Part shown: piece after piece, positions 7,348-15,951 of the stretch | Position numbering within the stretch: position 1 is the first letter of the stretch | Layout of the letters: each line of letters opens with the position of its first letter | From: CALMKX01 sp036274895 | GTDB taxonomy: Bacteria > Acidobacteriota > Thermoanaerobaculia > Multivoradales > SZUA-115 | Direction: 5' to 3' | Assembly (NCBI GenBank): GCA_036274895.1 | Contig: DASUEU010000092.1 | Coordinates: forward strand, 1 to 64,000 | Length of the DNA stretch: 64,000 nt | Notes under the pieces: model-generated | The model's input: only the letters and a program-made list of their open reading frames with translations | What the model was told of the DNA's origin: nothing | Database searches by the model: none | Made by a program: the position numbers and the translations under genes

Positions 7348-8895
7348 GTGTCAGCTGAGATGAATACCGGCGACGAAAAGGATAAAAGGAGCGAGAAGCC
7401 CCCCGAGGGCGGCGGTCTGCTCAGTCACGAGGCCATGGTGGGGCATTACGTCAGCGCCTTCATCACCTCCTCCAACCGGGTGCGTTACGTGACGATTGCG
7501 GTGACCATCGCCAGCATCATTCTCCTGGTGGGGCATTGGAACAACCGGCCCACGAGCTGGTTCAACTCCCGGGTAGGTATCGCCCGCGCAGCTCTCACGC
7601 CCGAGGTGTGGCAGTTCCACCGAGGGTTGGTTCTGGGGCCGCTCCCCGAGCCTCAACAACGGGCCGCCACCTGGTTGAGCCTCAAGGGGCTGCAGACGAA
7701 AGAGCAGGTCGAGAGCTACCTGACGATGGCGGAGACGGCGCGTGTCGAGAGCTTGCTCTTGCCCGAGATGCCGTTTTTTGGTGTTCGCTTCGACATCAAC
7801 GACCTCGGTTTCTTCGGGGGAGCGTCTCTGGGCATCCTGATGCTCATGCTCACGTTCGCGATGGCGCGCCAGCACGAGAACCTCTATCTCACGATGTGGA
7901 AGGTCGAGAAAATCTGGGAGCGAGAGGGTAGTCCTTTGGAGGACAACGACAGCTACGCCAACCTCGTCTATCACACTGTGGCCATGTCACAGCAGTTCAG
8001 TCGACCACCTACTCTGGCGCGCTGGAAACTGAGTGCCTTGGGCAGCCTTTCCAGAGTCCTGCTCATGGGCCCGTTCCTGGTCCAGTCCTTCGGGTTCTAT
8101 CAGGATTTCCGGACTCGGCACTATGGTTTCATACTGAACCCGCCTGGCGTCTACTCTTCCCTGACAGCACAGGCGGTTGCGCTCCTCGTGACCCTGCTCC
8201 TCACGGCTGTCTGCCTCTTCTATTCCTTCTCGAACGACAAGCGGTGGCAGAGGACCTTCTTCACCATCAACTCGGGGTGGGGCGCCAAATTCGAACCGAG
8301 CTGGCGCGAGTGGGCCCACGTGACGCCGAGCTGGGCGATCCGCCACGCCGTCAAGAGTGCCGAAACCGAAGCTGAAGTTCGAGCCAGAGTCTTCGCCTAC
8401 GACAACTGGCCGAAGTGGGGTGTCGGGATCGAGAATGTCCGTTCGAGCGGTGAGCTGCAGGCCGGAGCCCAGGTGCACGTGGAGAGCTCGCTGCGCCGCC
8501 CACCGTTGGTCTTCGTCGTGGACGAACTTGCCGTTGCGGGTCGAGAGCCCGATGGCCCGACACGGCTGGTGATCACCGCGGCGCTTCCCGGTTGCCAACT
8601 GAAGATCAGCCAGGAGATCTCACGTCACGGTTCCGGGGTTGTGTGGTCTCAACGCGTCTCGTTGCGAGGCATCGCGACGTGGCGCTACCGGGGACGGCTT
8701 CGTGAGCTGCTCGAAGCTCGTAGCGATGGAACCGGGCTCGGCGTCGCGATGCAGAGTCTCCTTGCGCGGCCGCCGGCTCCTCGCTTCCTGCCAGGTGCGA
8801 CAGGGGCTGATCACCACGTCGGTGGTACCGACCTCACCTCCCCCGCCCCGCCCCCACAATCCGCATCGTCCCCGGCTCCTGGAGGAAGGCGCTGA
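7348..8895 (+). CDS. Four-helix membrane protein with SRPBCC-like C-terminal domain
   Basis: A 515-residue protein of unknown role. Hydrophobic helices lie in VRYVTIAVTIASIILLVGHW, FFGGASLGILMLMLTFAMA, RVLLMGPFLVQSFGFY and AVALLVTLLLTAVCLFYSF. The tail (about 350-490) has the order of a polyketide-cyclase/START-like domain: RVFAYDNWPKWGVGIENV, LQAGAQVHVESS, a late strand ending in GVVWSQRVSL, and a final amphipathic helix. The GTG at 7348 is chosen because GGGAGG lies 6 nt upstream and a promoter sits at 7243-7272; ATG at 7360 is the alternative. Its last ~20 codons overlap, in antisense, the end of the DUF1223 gene. Neighbouring TIR genes hint at a defence role, which is inference only. Confidence 0.75.
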   Translation: MSAEMNTGDEKDKRSEKPPEGGGLLSHEAMVGHYVSAFITSSNRVRYVTIAVTIASIILLVGHWNNRPTSWFNSRVGIARAALTPEVWQFHRGLVLGPLPEPQQRAATWLSLKGLQTKEQVESYLTMAETARVESLLLPEMPFFGVRFDINDLGFFGGASLGILMLMLTFAMARQHENLYLTMWKVEKIWEREGSPLEDNDSYANLVYHTVAMSQQFSRPPTLARWKLSALGSLSRVLLMGPFLVQSFGFYQDFRTRHYGFILNPPGVYSSLTAQAVALLVTLLLTAVCLFYSFSNDKRWQRTFFTINSGWGAKFEPSWREWAHVTPSWAIRHAVKSAETEAEVRARVFAYDNWPKWGVGIENVRSSGELQAGAQVHVESSLRRPPLVFVVDELAVAGREPDGPTRLVITAALPGCQLKISQEISRHGSGVVWSQRVSLRGIATWRYRGRLRELLEARSDGTGLGVAMQSLLARPPAPRFLPGATGADHHVGGTDLTSPAPPPQSASSPAPGGRR

Positions 8896-9628
8896 CTTGG
8901 AGCTGGCTGCGGTTCCAGCCGGCTTCGAGGGGCAGATCCACCAGGACCGGCTGGCCGTTCTCGAAGCTGCGGCGCTCGAGGTGGCGGACGACGTGGCTGT
9001 TCTCGAGGGTGCGGCGAGCATTCTCGCCCCGGGAGACGGGGGTCGAGAGGCCGTTCTCGGTGAGCACCACGAAGAGGGCCGGGCGGGGGCCGGTGGGGGT
9101 GCCGATCGGCTGGGCTCGGACCTCGGCCCGGAGGGTCTGCTCGGTCGGGGCGGTGAGGGCTAGGGTGAGCTTCCACTCGGGGGCCCGGGCCTCGGCTTTC
9201 CGAATCGCACGTTCGAGACAGGAGCGGTCGGAGCCCAGGCAGTCGGTGACGCCGTGGACCACGGCCTGGGGGGTGTAGATGCGGTCTGAGTCGAAGGCCC
9301 GGCCGTAGAGCTGCTGGCGCTCGGAGTAGGCGGCCGAGGAGAAGGGATCCTGCCAGCCGATGTAATTCCAATAGTCCACGTGGAGGGAGAGGGGCACCAC
9401 CCGGTCCCGCCAGGCCGGATCCGCCGAGAGCTGGGCGAGCAGCCGATCCGCCGGTGGGCAGCTGGAGCAGCCCTGGGAGGTGAACAGCTCGACCACGATC
9501 GGCGTCGAAAGGGGCGGCCCGGAGGGCTCGGCTTCGGCAGCTCGCTCGCCGCTGGACAGGATCGACACGGCCCCTCCCAGGACCAGGGCGGCGACGGACA
9601 ATGCGGCGGAGAGCTGGGTGTTCGGCAT
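8834..9628 (-). CDS. DUF1223 secreted thioredoxin-fold protein
   Basis: A 264-residue protein with an N-terminal hydrophobic segment (AALSVAALVLGGAVSIL) acting as signal or anchor. The core begins VVELFTSQGCSSCPPADRLL, the DUF1223 hallmark with a CxxC pair in a thioredoxin-like setting. HVDYWNYIGWQDPF and YTPQAVVHG follow, also family-typical. The function of DUF1223 is not established; a redox role outside the cytoplasm is likely from the fold. ATG at 9628 is used because the signal starts there. It follows the giant repeat protein by 53 bp on the same strand, and its stop is overlapped by the convergent membrane gene. Confidence 0.88.
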   Translation of the reverse strand: MPNTQLSAALSVAALVLGGAVSILSSGERAAEAEPSGPPLSTPIVVELFTSQGCSSCPPADRLLAQLSADPAWRDRVVPLSLHVDYWNYIGWQDPFSSAAYSERQQLYGRAFDSDRIYTPQAVVHGVTDCLGSDRSCLERAIRKAEARAPEWKLTLALTAPTEQTLRAEVRAQPIGTPTGPRPALFVVLTENGLSTPVSRGENARRTLENSHVVRHLERRSFENGQPVLVDLPLEAGWNRSQLQVSAFLQEPGTMRIVGAGRGR

Positions 9629-9681
9629 GACACGGATACGGCCCGGGAGACCGGGCCGGATCGGTGTCCGCCTCTCGCGCT

Positions 9682-12600
9682 CTACCGCCGTCGGAGCACC
9701 AGCAGGGCCGCTCCTGCCATCGCCGCAGCGAGCGCCAGCAGGCCCCAGGTACCGAGGGCCGGCACTTCGATCGGAGCGGCCTCGATCGTCAGGTCGGCGT
9801 TGGCCACCGCTCCCTCGACCGGCACGTCGCTCCGGGTGCCGGTGACGACGCTGGTGGTGTTGGTGAAGTTGCCCGGCACGGCCGACAGGGGTACCGAGAG
9901 CGTCACCGTGAACGAGCAGGTGGCCCCTGGCCCGAGCGAGCCGCCCGTGAAGGTCAGAATGGTGGTGCCGGAGATCGACGAACCGGCGCCGCAGACGTCC
10001 GCGAGGGGCAGGCCCACGGCCGCGAGGCCTGGGACCACGGCCGTCAGGTCGTCGGTGAAGGCGATACCCGTCAAACCGGCGGCGGCGGACGGGTTGGTGA
10101 TCGTGAAGGCCAGGTCGACCAGCCCGCCGCGCGGAGCCGGGTTCGCGAAGCTCTTGGTGAGGAAGATCGAGCCGCTCCCGGAGATCGCGAGAGAGGCTGT
10201 AGCCGTGCCGCTCGAGCCCAGGGACGAGCTCAAAGCCCCCGAAGTGTTGACCGACGTTCCCACCGCCGCCGAAGTCACGTCCACCATCACGGAGCAACTG
10301 GCGCCGGCTGGCAGAGTGCCGCCGGAATAGCTCACGACGCCGCTGCCGGCCGCCGCCGTCAGGGTCCCGCCGCCGCAGGTGGTTGACGCGTTGGCGGGCG
10401 AGGCCACCACCATGCCGGCCGGAAGGTTGTCGGTGAAGTCGAGCCCCGTGGCGGCCACCGTGCTGCCGGTGTTGCCGACCGTGAAGGCGAGCACGGCGGT
10501 GCCGCCCGGCGGGATCACGTCGGGGAGGAAGGCCTTGGCGAAGCTCGGCTGGGGGTTGACCGTCAGGGAGTCCGTGGCCGTGCCGCTCGAACCGGACGAG
10601 GAGGTGAGGACGCCGGAGGTGTTGACCAGCACGCCGGGCGTGGTGGCGGTCACGTTCACCAGGACCGTACAGCTGTCTCCCGCGGCCACGGAGCCACCGG
10701 TGTAGCTGATCGTGCCGCTGCCCGCGACGGCCGTGAGCGTGCCCCCGGTGCAGGTGGTCGAAGCGTTGGCGGGCGTGGCCACCACCACGCCGGCGGGCAG
10801 GTTGTCGGTGAAGGAGAGGGCGCTCGCGGCCAGGGCGCTCGCCGTGTTGTCGATCACGAAGGTGAGCATCGACACGCCGTTCACCCCGATCGAATCGGGC
10901 GCGAAGGCCTTCGAGAAGGTGGGGGGAGGCTCGATGCCCAGCTGGGCGGTCGCCGGGGTGGCGATGGACACGCCCGCCAGCAGCAGGTCGCTGGTGGTGT
11001 TGGCGTAGGTCCCCGGCGTGGCGCCCGCGGGCACTTGCAGGGTGACGTTGAAGGTGCAGGAAGAGCCGGGGCCCAGGCTGCCGTTCGAGAAGGAGAGCAG
11101 CGAGGAGCCGGTCAGCGAGGAGCCCGGGCCGCAGACGTTCGCCGCGGGGAGGCCCGTGGCGACCAGGCCGGGCAGCACCGCGCTCAGGTCGTCGAGGAAG
11201 GAGAGGCCCGAGAGGCCACTGCCGGGATTGAGGTTTTCCAGGGTGAAGCTGAGCACCACGGTCCCGCCCGCCCCCACCAGGCCGGCGAAGGCCTTCGAGA
11301 ATCCGGCCACCTCGATGATCAGGGTGTCGGTGGCCGGCTGGCCGGTCGCTCCCACGCCGCCCACGGTTCCGGACAGGGTGCTGGTGGTGTTGACCGCCAT
11401 GGTTCCAGCAGGCACTCCCAACGGCACTTGCAGGGTCACGCTGAAGGTGCAGGAGCCGCCGGCCGGCAGGTTGCCGCCGGTCAAGGTGAGCAGGCTGGTG
11501 CCGGCGATCTGCGAGCCCGCTCCACAGACGTTGGCGAGGGGCAGGCCGACGGCCACTAGGCCCGACAAGGTGGCGTCGAGATCGTCCGTGAAGGTCAGAC
11601 CGGCGGCGGGTTGGCCGGTGTCGAAGTTGTTGATCGTGAACTCGAGCGTGACGGTGCCGCCTGCGACCGCCGGGTCGTCGGTGAACGACTTGGCGATCGA
11701 CAGGGCGTCGCTCACCAGCAGGGAGTCCGAGGCACCGGCGATCGAGACCGGATTGCCCGCGACCATCGCCGAGACCGGGCTGGTGACGTTGACGTATTCG
11801 CCGGGAGCCGCGCCGGCAGGTACCTGGAGGGCGACGTCCACCACGCAGTTGGCGCTGGGGGCCAAGCTGCCCCCCGTGAAGCTGAGGGTGGTGGTGCCGC
11901 TGATCTGCGAGCCGGCACCGCACACGTCGTTGGCGGGCAGGCCGAGGGCAGAGAGGCCGCTGAGCGTGGCGGTGAGGTTGTCGGTGAAGGTGATGGCGGT
12001 CAACGAGTCGGTGGCGTTCAGGCTGGTGAGGGTGAAGCGAAGCGTCACGGTGCCACCGGCCACCACCGGATCGTTGATGAAGCTCTTGGTCATGGTGAAG
12101 GCCAGGATGTCCAGGTCGTCGGAGGCTGCGGTGCCGGTGACGCTCTGGCCAAGCATCATGGCCAGCACGGGGCTGGTGGTGTTCGGGTGGCTGCCGGCCG
12201 CGGCGCCGGCGGGAACTTGCAGGGTGACCGAGAAGGTGCACTCGCCGCCCGGAGCCAGGCTGCCCCCGGTGAAGGTCAGCAGGGTCGTGCCCGAGATCTG
12301 CGAGCCCGCCCCGCAGACGTCGTTGAGCGGCAGCCCGATGGCGGTCAGGCCTGGCAGCACCGCTCCCAGGTCGTCGGTGAAGGTGATGGCCGTGGCGCCG
12401 GCGGGTGCCTGCTCGGGCAAGCTCAGTGTCAGCTCGAGGACGACGGTCGTGCCGACCGGCACCGGGTCGCCGAGAAACGCCTTCTGGAGACTCGGTGCAC
12501 CCACCACCGACAGAGTATCCGTGGCCGCCGAGCCCACGACGGGGTTACCCCCCACCATACCGGTGACTTGGCTGGTGGTGTTGGTGTAGAGGCCGAGCTG

Positions 12601-13395
12601 GGCATTGGCCGGGACGGCGAGCGTGATGTCGAAGGTGCACGACCCTCCGGCCGGCAGGTTCCCTCCCGTGAAGCTGAGCAGCGTCGTCCCCGAGATCTGC
12701 GAGCCCGCCCCGCACACGTCATTCTGCGGCAGGCCGACGGCCGCCAAGCCCGGCAAAGCAGCGCCGAGGTCGTCGGTGAAGGCCAGGTCGGTGGCCGGGT
12801 CGGTCGGGCTGGAGTTGGTGAGGGTGAACCGTAACGTCTCGCTGCCGCCTGGCAGTGCGGGATCGGTGAGGAAGGACTTGGTCAGGACCGGCACCGGAGC
12901 GATCGTCAGGTCGTCGGTCGCTGGCGCCTCGGTCACCGTGCTGCCGCGCAGCAGGTAGGTGGGGGAGCTGGTGGTGTTGGTGAAGGTGCCGCTGGAGGCG
13001 CCCGCCGGTACTTGCAGCGTCACGTTGAAGGTGCAGCTGGCCTCGGGGGCGAGGCTGCCGCCGGTCAAGGTCAGCAGGCTGGTGCCGGTCAGCTGCGAGC
13101 CCGGGCCGCAGGGATTCATCAAGGGCAGGCCCACGGCCACCAGGCCGGGGACGACTGCGCCGAGGTCGTCCGTGAAAGTGATGTTGGTGGCGGGGTCGAA
13201 GCGGTCGCGGTTGATCAGGGTGAACTCGAGCGTCACCGTGCTGCCGGGGGCCGTGGGGTCGCCGAGGAACGCCTTTTCGAGAAAGCCGCCAACGCCGATC
13301 GACGGTGCCGCCGATGCCGCGTCGGTGAGTGAGAAGGAAGCGAGGCAACCAAGCAAGGCCACTGTTATAAAGGTCATTCGTGAAATCCGATGCAC
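9682..13395 (-). CDS. Giant surface protein with nine Ig-like repeats and IPTL-like C-terminal anchor
   Basis: A 1237-residue exported protein. The GTG at 13395 is preferred because GGAGG lies 7 nt upstream; it yields MHRISRMTF plus a hydrophobic core ending DAASAAP. Nine repeats of roughly 115-135 residues follow, each opening with (T/A/S)K(S/A)F and carrying FTDDLxAxLPGL, VCGAGSQISGTTLL and SCTFxVTLQVPAG (DUF11/DUF7933-like adhesin modules; repeats 7 and 8 are a shorter NLPAG variant). The end VPALGTWGLLALAAAMAGA, then LRRR, resembles the IPTL-CTERM sorting signal: motif, one helix, basic tail. Probably a surface adhesin or stalk protein. Repeat-to-repeat DNA similarity makes it prone to recombination and misassembly. 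Confidence 0.85.
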   Translation of the reverse strand: MHRISRMTFITVALLGCLASFSLTDAASAAPSIGVGGFLEKAFLGDPTAPGSTVTLEFTLINRDRFDPATNITFTDDLGAVVPGLVAVGLPLMNPCGPGSQLTGTSLLTLTGGSLAPEASCTFNVTLQVPAGASSGTFTNTTSSPTYLLRGSTVTEAPATDDLTIAPVPVLTKSFLTDPALPGGSETLRFTLTNSSPTDPATDLAFTDDLGAALPGLAAVGLPQNDVCGAGSQISGTTLLSFTGGNLPAGGSCTFDITLAVPANAQLGLYTNTTSQVTGMVGGNPVVGSAATDTLSVVGAPSLQKAFLGDPVPVGTTVVLELTLSLPEQAPAGATAITFTDDLGAVLPGLTAIGLPLNDVCGAGSQISGTTLLTFTGGSLAPGGECTFSVTLQVPAGAAAGSHPNTTSPVLAMMLGQSVTGTAASDDLDILAFTMTKSFINDPVVAGGTVTLRFTLTSLNATDSLTAITFTDNLTATLSGLSALGLPANDVCGAGSQISGTTTLSFTGGSLAPSANCVVDVALQVPAGAAPGEYVNVTSPVSAMVAGNPVSIAGASDSLLVSDALSIAKSFTDDPAVAGGTVTLEFTINNFDTGQPAAGLTFTDDLDATLSGLVAVGLPLANVCGAGSQIAGTSLLTLTGGNLPAGGSCTFSVTLQVPLGVPAGTMAVNTTSTLSGTVGGVGATGQPATDTLIIEVAGFSKAFAGLVGAGGTVVLSFTLENLNPGSGLSGLSFLDDLSAVLPGLVATGLPAANVCGPGSSLTGSSLLSFSNGSLGPGSSCTFNVTLQVPAGATPGTYANTTSDLLLAGVSIATPATAQLGIEPPPTFSKAFAPDSIGVNGVSMLTFVIDNTASALAASALSFTDNLPAGVVVATPANASTTCTGGTLTAVAGSGTISYTGGSVAAGDSCTVLVNVTATTPGVLVNTSGVLTSSSGSSGTATDSLTVNPQPSFAKAFLPDVIPPGGTAVLAFTVGNTGSTVAATGLDFTDNLPAGMVVASPANASTTCGGGTLTAAAGSGVVSYSGGTLPAGASCSVMVDVTSAAVGTSVNTSGALSSSLGSSGTATASLAISGSGSIFLTKSFANPAPRGGLVDLAFTITNPSAAAGLTGIAFTDDLTAVVPGLAAVGLPLADVCGAGSSISGTTILTFTGGSLGPGATCSFTVTLSVPLSAVPGNFTNTTSVVTGTRSDVPVEGAVANADLTIEAAPIEVPALGTWGLLALAAAMAGAALLVLRRR

Positions 13396-13499
13396 TCGAA
13401 CACCTCCAGGAGACAGGCTCGGCCCTTGACGTGACCACTCAAGGACGCGGTGATGTGGAGGGTTGGAGGATAGCAGCCGCACGTTACGCAGCCGATAAC

Positions 13500-13530
13500 G
13501 GCGCCGAGGGCGGCCCAAGCCCTCGGCGCC
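13500..13530 (-). terminator. Strong GC hairpin after the hydrolase gene
   Basis: GGCGCCGAGGGC (13500-13511) and GCCCTCGGCGCC (13519-13530) are perfect 12-bp complementary arms around a 7-nt loop. On the minus strand it starts 7 bp after the stop of the hydrolase gene and precedes the repeat-protein gene. No U-run follows, so it may be a rho-dependent or RNA-stabilising hairpin rather than a classic intrinsic terminator. Confidence 0.55.
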
Positions 13531-13536
13531 GCGGAC

Positions 13537-14748
13537 TCAGAGCGCCCGGCGCAGGAACTTGAGGATCGGGCGCTCGACGAAGGTGCGGTGCTCCAGGGTG
13601 AAGAAGTGATCGACGTGGCCGAAGTCCGGCTCGATGAGGAGCGTCACGTCGGTCGAGCCGAAACGGGTCAGCACGTCATCGATCGCCGGCCCGAAGCCCC
13701 GCCCGCCGCCGATTGCCAGGACCGGCGCCGTGAACGCGCCGAGGTTGGTCGTGTGGTGGGTGTCGACGCCGCCGAGCGCGCAGGAGACGTCGCGCACCAT
13801 GATGTTGGGCACGTAGTTCACGAAGAAACCGACGTTGGCGATGACCCGGGCGTCGTCGGCGAAGGTCAGCTGATCGGCCACCGGGTCGCCGGCGAGCTGG
13901 ATGTAGCCGGGCAGGGGCCCCGACACCGGGCCGGGCTGGGGCGTCGAGAGCAGGGTGACGAAGAGCTGGTGGTTGGTGAGGAAGGGTGGGAAGAGAGGGA
14001 TCGTCGTCAGCCCCTGGGGTGCGATCCCGGCCTGGCGAGCGATCTCCCGGAACACGCTGGTGCCCACACCGTCGATGGTGAAGCCGCCGGCGATCTGAGC
14101 CTCGATGGCGGCGCAGTAGCCCTGGTTGAGGGTCTGAACGGCCGAGTCGTCGCTCAGCAGCGAGCCTTCCCACACCACGGCGCCGTCGTAGTCGGCCGGG
14201 TGAGCGTTGGCGACCGCGATGGTCAGCATCGCCCCCAGGGAAGTGCCGCCCACGACCACGCCGCCGCCCGGGCGGGCGGCCTCGATCAGCCCCCGCAGGA
14301 AGGTGATGTCCTCGACCATCAGATCGAAGTTCCAGCCCTCCATCGGCGAGCAGTCGACGACGCCCGCCTCGCAGGTACCGGAGGGGATGCCGTCCATCCG
14401 CAGCCCGTAGCTCCAGACGTCGTAGCCGCGCAGGGCGAAGAACTCCGAGATCGACGAGCCGAGGGCGCCGTTGGCGTCGCGCTGCTCGTAGAACGGGAAC
14501 GAAGGCCCAAGCGGCGGCAGCAGCAGGAGCGAGCCATGGAAGGGAGCCGGCCCGGTGCGCGCGAGCCGCACGGCCTTGAAGCGATCGAGCGGGCCCGGAC
14601 CGTTGGTGACCAGGGTCTCGGTGCGGGTCAGCGGACCGACCGTGCTCGAGGCCGTGCCGGCGACTGCATAAGGGCCACCGGCCCAGGCGGGGCCGGCGGC
14701 GAGCAGGCCGAGAAGCAGCGTTGCTGAGGTGCGTAGGGCTTTGAGCAT
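13537..14748 (-). CDS. Secreted alpha/beta hydrolase
   Basis: A 403-residue protein with a signal peptide (ATLLLGLLAAGPAWA). An alpha/beta-hydrolase core is visible: LLLLPPLGPSFPFYE oxyanion-side loop, the nucleophile elbow GGTSLG with Ser170, and a late DFGHVDHFF carrying the probable catalytic His. Four to six cysteines suggest disulfides outside the cytoplasm. The substrate is unknown; it resembles esterase/lipase-like proteins. The ATG at 14748 has a good AAGGAGAA ribosome site 5 nt upstream. It is transcribed alone toward the repeat protein, with a hairpin between them. Confidence 0.8.
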   Translation of the reverse strand: MLKALRTSATLLLGLLAAGPAWAGGPYAVAGTASSTVGPLTRTETLVTNGPGPLDRFKAVRLARTGPAPFHGSLLLLPPLGPSFPFYEQRDANGALGSSISEFFALRGYDVWSYGLRMDGIPSGTCEAGVVDCSPMEGWNFDLMVEDITFLRGLIEAARPGGGVVVGGTSLGAMLTIAVANAHPADYDGAVVWEGSLLSDDSAVQTLNQGYCAAIEAQIAGGFTIDGVGTSVFREIARQAGIAPQGLTTIPLFPPFLTNHQLFVTLLSTPQPGPVSGPLPGYIQLAGDPVADQLTFADDARVIANVGFFVNYVPNIMVRDVSCALGGVDTHHTTNLGAFTAPVLAIGGGRGFGPAIDDVLTRFGSTDVTLLIEPDFGHVDHFFTLEHRTFVERPILKFLRRAL

Positions 14749-14885
14749 GATCTTCTCCTTGCAGGCGAGGTTTTACCGAGGGTGCTCCCAGCATGGCAGT
14801 CTGGGACAGACTGGCGAGGCCGCGGGCACTTCTTCGCGGTCGCCGCCCGAGCGACGTGCCGCACGTTGAGAGCGCGGAGGAAACC

Positions 14886-15950
14886 TCAACAAATCCGCGG
14901 CAGCTGCTCGCCGATCTGCATCGGGATCACCCGCCGGCCGCCGACTGCGGTCTTGGCGACCAGCAGGCCGGGGTGGTCGGTGGTGACGTGGCCGAGCAGG
15001 GCGGCTTGCCGGCCGAGGGGGTGGCTGCGCAGGGCGGCGAGGGCGCGCTCGGCGGCTTGCCCAGCCACGATCGCCACCAGCTTGCCTTCGTTGGCCACGG
15101 CGGTCGGGTCCATGCCCAGCAGGTCGCAGGCGGCTTGCACCTCGGGCCTCACGGGCAGGGAGCGTTCGTCGATCAAGATCCCCACCTTCGAGCTGCCGGC
15201 GATCTCGTTGAGCGCCGAGGCCAGGCCGCCGCGGGTGGGGTCGCGCAGGGCGTGCAGCTGCCCCTCGCCCACGGCCCCGAGCAGGGCCTCGACCAGGGGA
15301 TAGAGGGCGGCGCTGTCGCTCTTCAGCTGGGTGCCGAACTCCAGTCCCTCGCGCACGCTCATCACCGCCATGCCGTGGTCGCCCAGGGTGCCGGAGACCA
15401 GCACGGCGTCCCCGGGCCGGGCGCGGTCGGGGCCCAGGGTCAGGCCGGCCGGCACCGCTCCCACGCCGGCGGTGGTGAGGTAGCAGCCGTGGCCGTGGCC
15501 CTTGTCCACCACCTTGGTGTCGCCGGTCACCACCGTCACCCCGGCCGCCCGGGCCGCGGCGGCCATGCGGGCGACGATCTCTCCCAGCACGGCCATGGGC
15601 AGCCCTTCCTCCAGGATGAACGCCGCCGACAGGTAGAGAGGCCGGGCGCCCATCATCGCGAGGTCGTTGACCGTGCCGTGTACCGCCAGCTCGCCGATCG
15701 AGCCACCGGGGAAGAACAGCGGGTGCACCACGAAGGAGTCGGTGGAGAAGGCCAGCCGGGCTCCCGGCGAGGGCAGCAGGGCGGCGTCCCCCAGGCAAGC
15801 CAGCTCGGGGTTGGCGAAGGCCGGCACGAAGAGGTGCTCCACCAGCTCGGCCGAGAGCTTGCCGCCACCGCCGTGGCCGAGGACGATCGAGGGATAGTCC
15901 TTGAGCGGCAACGGGCAGCTCCACTGCGAGAGGTCGATGCCGGCCGTCAT
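14886..15950 (-). CDS. hypE: Hydrogenase maturation protein HypE (carbamoyl dehydratase)
   Basis: HypE converts the carbamoyl group delivered by HypF into the thiocyanate that becomes the cyanide ligands of the [NiFe] hydrogenase iron. The 354-residue chain has the PurM-like layout: VLGHGGGGKLSAELVEHLF at the start, STDSFVVHPLFFPGGSIG, TGDTKVVDKG, and RDPTRGGLASALNEIA. It ends in PRIC, the conserved C-terminal cysteine that carries the group. One base separates its ATG from the hypD stop, so it is translationally coupled as the last gene of the hypABCDE run. Confidence 0.97.
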   Translation of the reverse strand: MTAGIDLSQWSCPLPLKDYPSIVLGHGGGGKLSAELVEHLFVPAFANPELACLGDAALLPSPGARLAFSTDSFVVHPLFFPGGSIGELAVHGTVNDLAMMGARPLYLSAAFILEEGLPMAVLGEIVARMAAAARAAGVTVVTGDTKVVDKGHGHGCYLTTAGVGAVPAGLTLGPDRARPGDAVLVSGTLGDHGMAVMSVREGLEFGTQLKSDSAALYPLVEALLGAVGEGQLHALRDPTRGGLASALNEIAGSSKVGILIDERSLPVRPEVQAACDLLGMDPTAVANEGKLVAIVAGQAAERALAALRSHPLGRQAALLGHVTTDHPGLLVAKTAVGGRRVIPMQIGEQLPRIC

Positions 15951-15951
15951 C

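Noticed and set aside
8850..8963. Direct repeat with 7077-7190 as attachment sites of an integrative element
   Set aside because: About one base in five differs, there is no integrase, and the differences look like those between paralogous genes, so I treat it as gene decay.
9682..13395. Regular repeats that could suggest a CRISPR array or satellite DNA
   Set aside because: The period is about 350-400 bp, in frame, with protein-level conservation of Ig-like modules; there are no short repeats with unique spacers.
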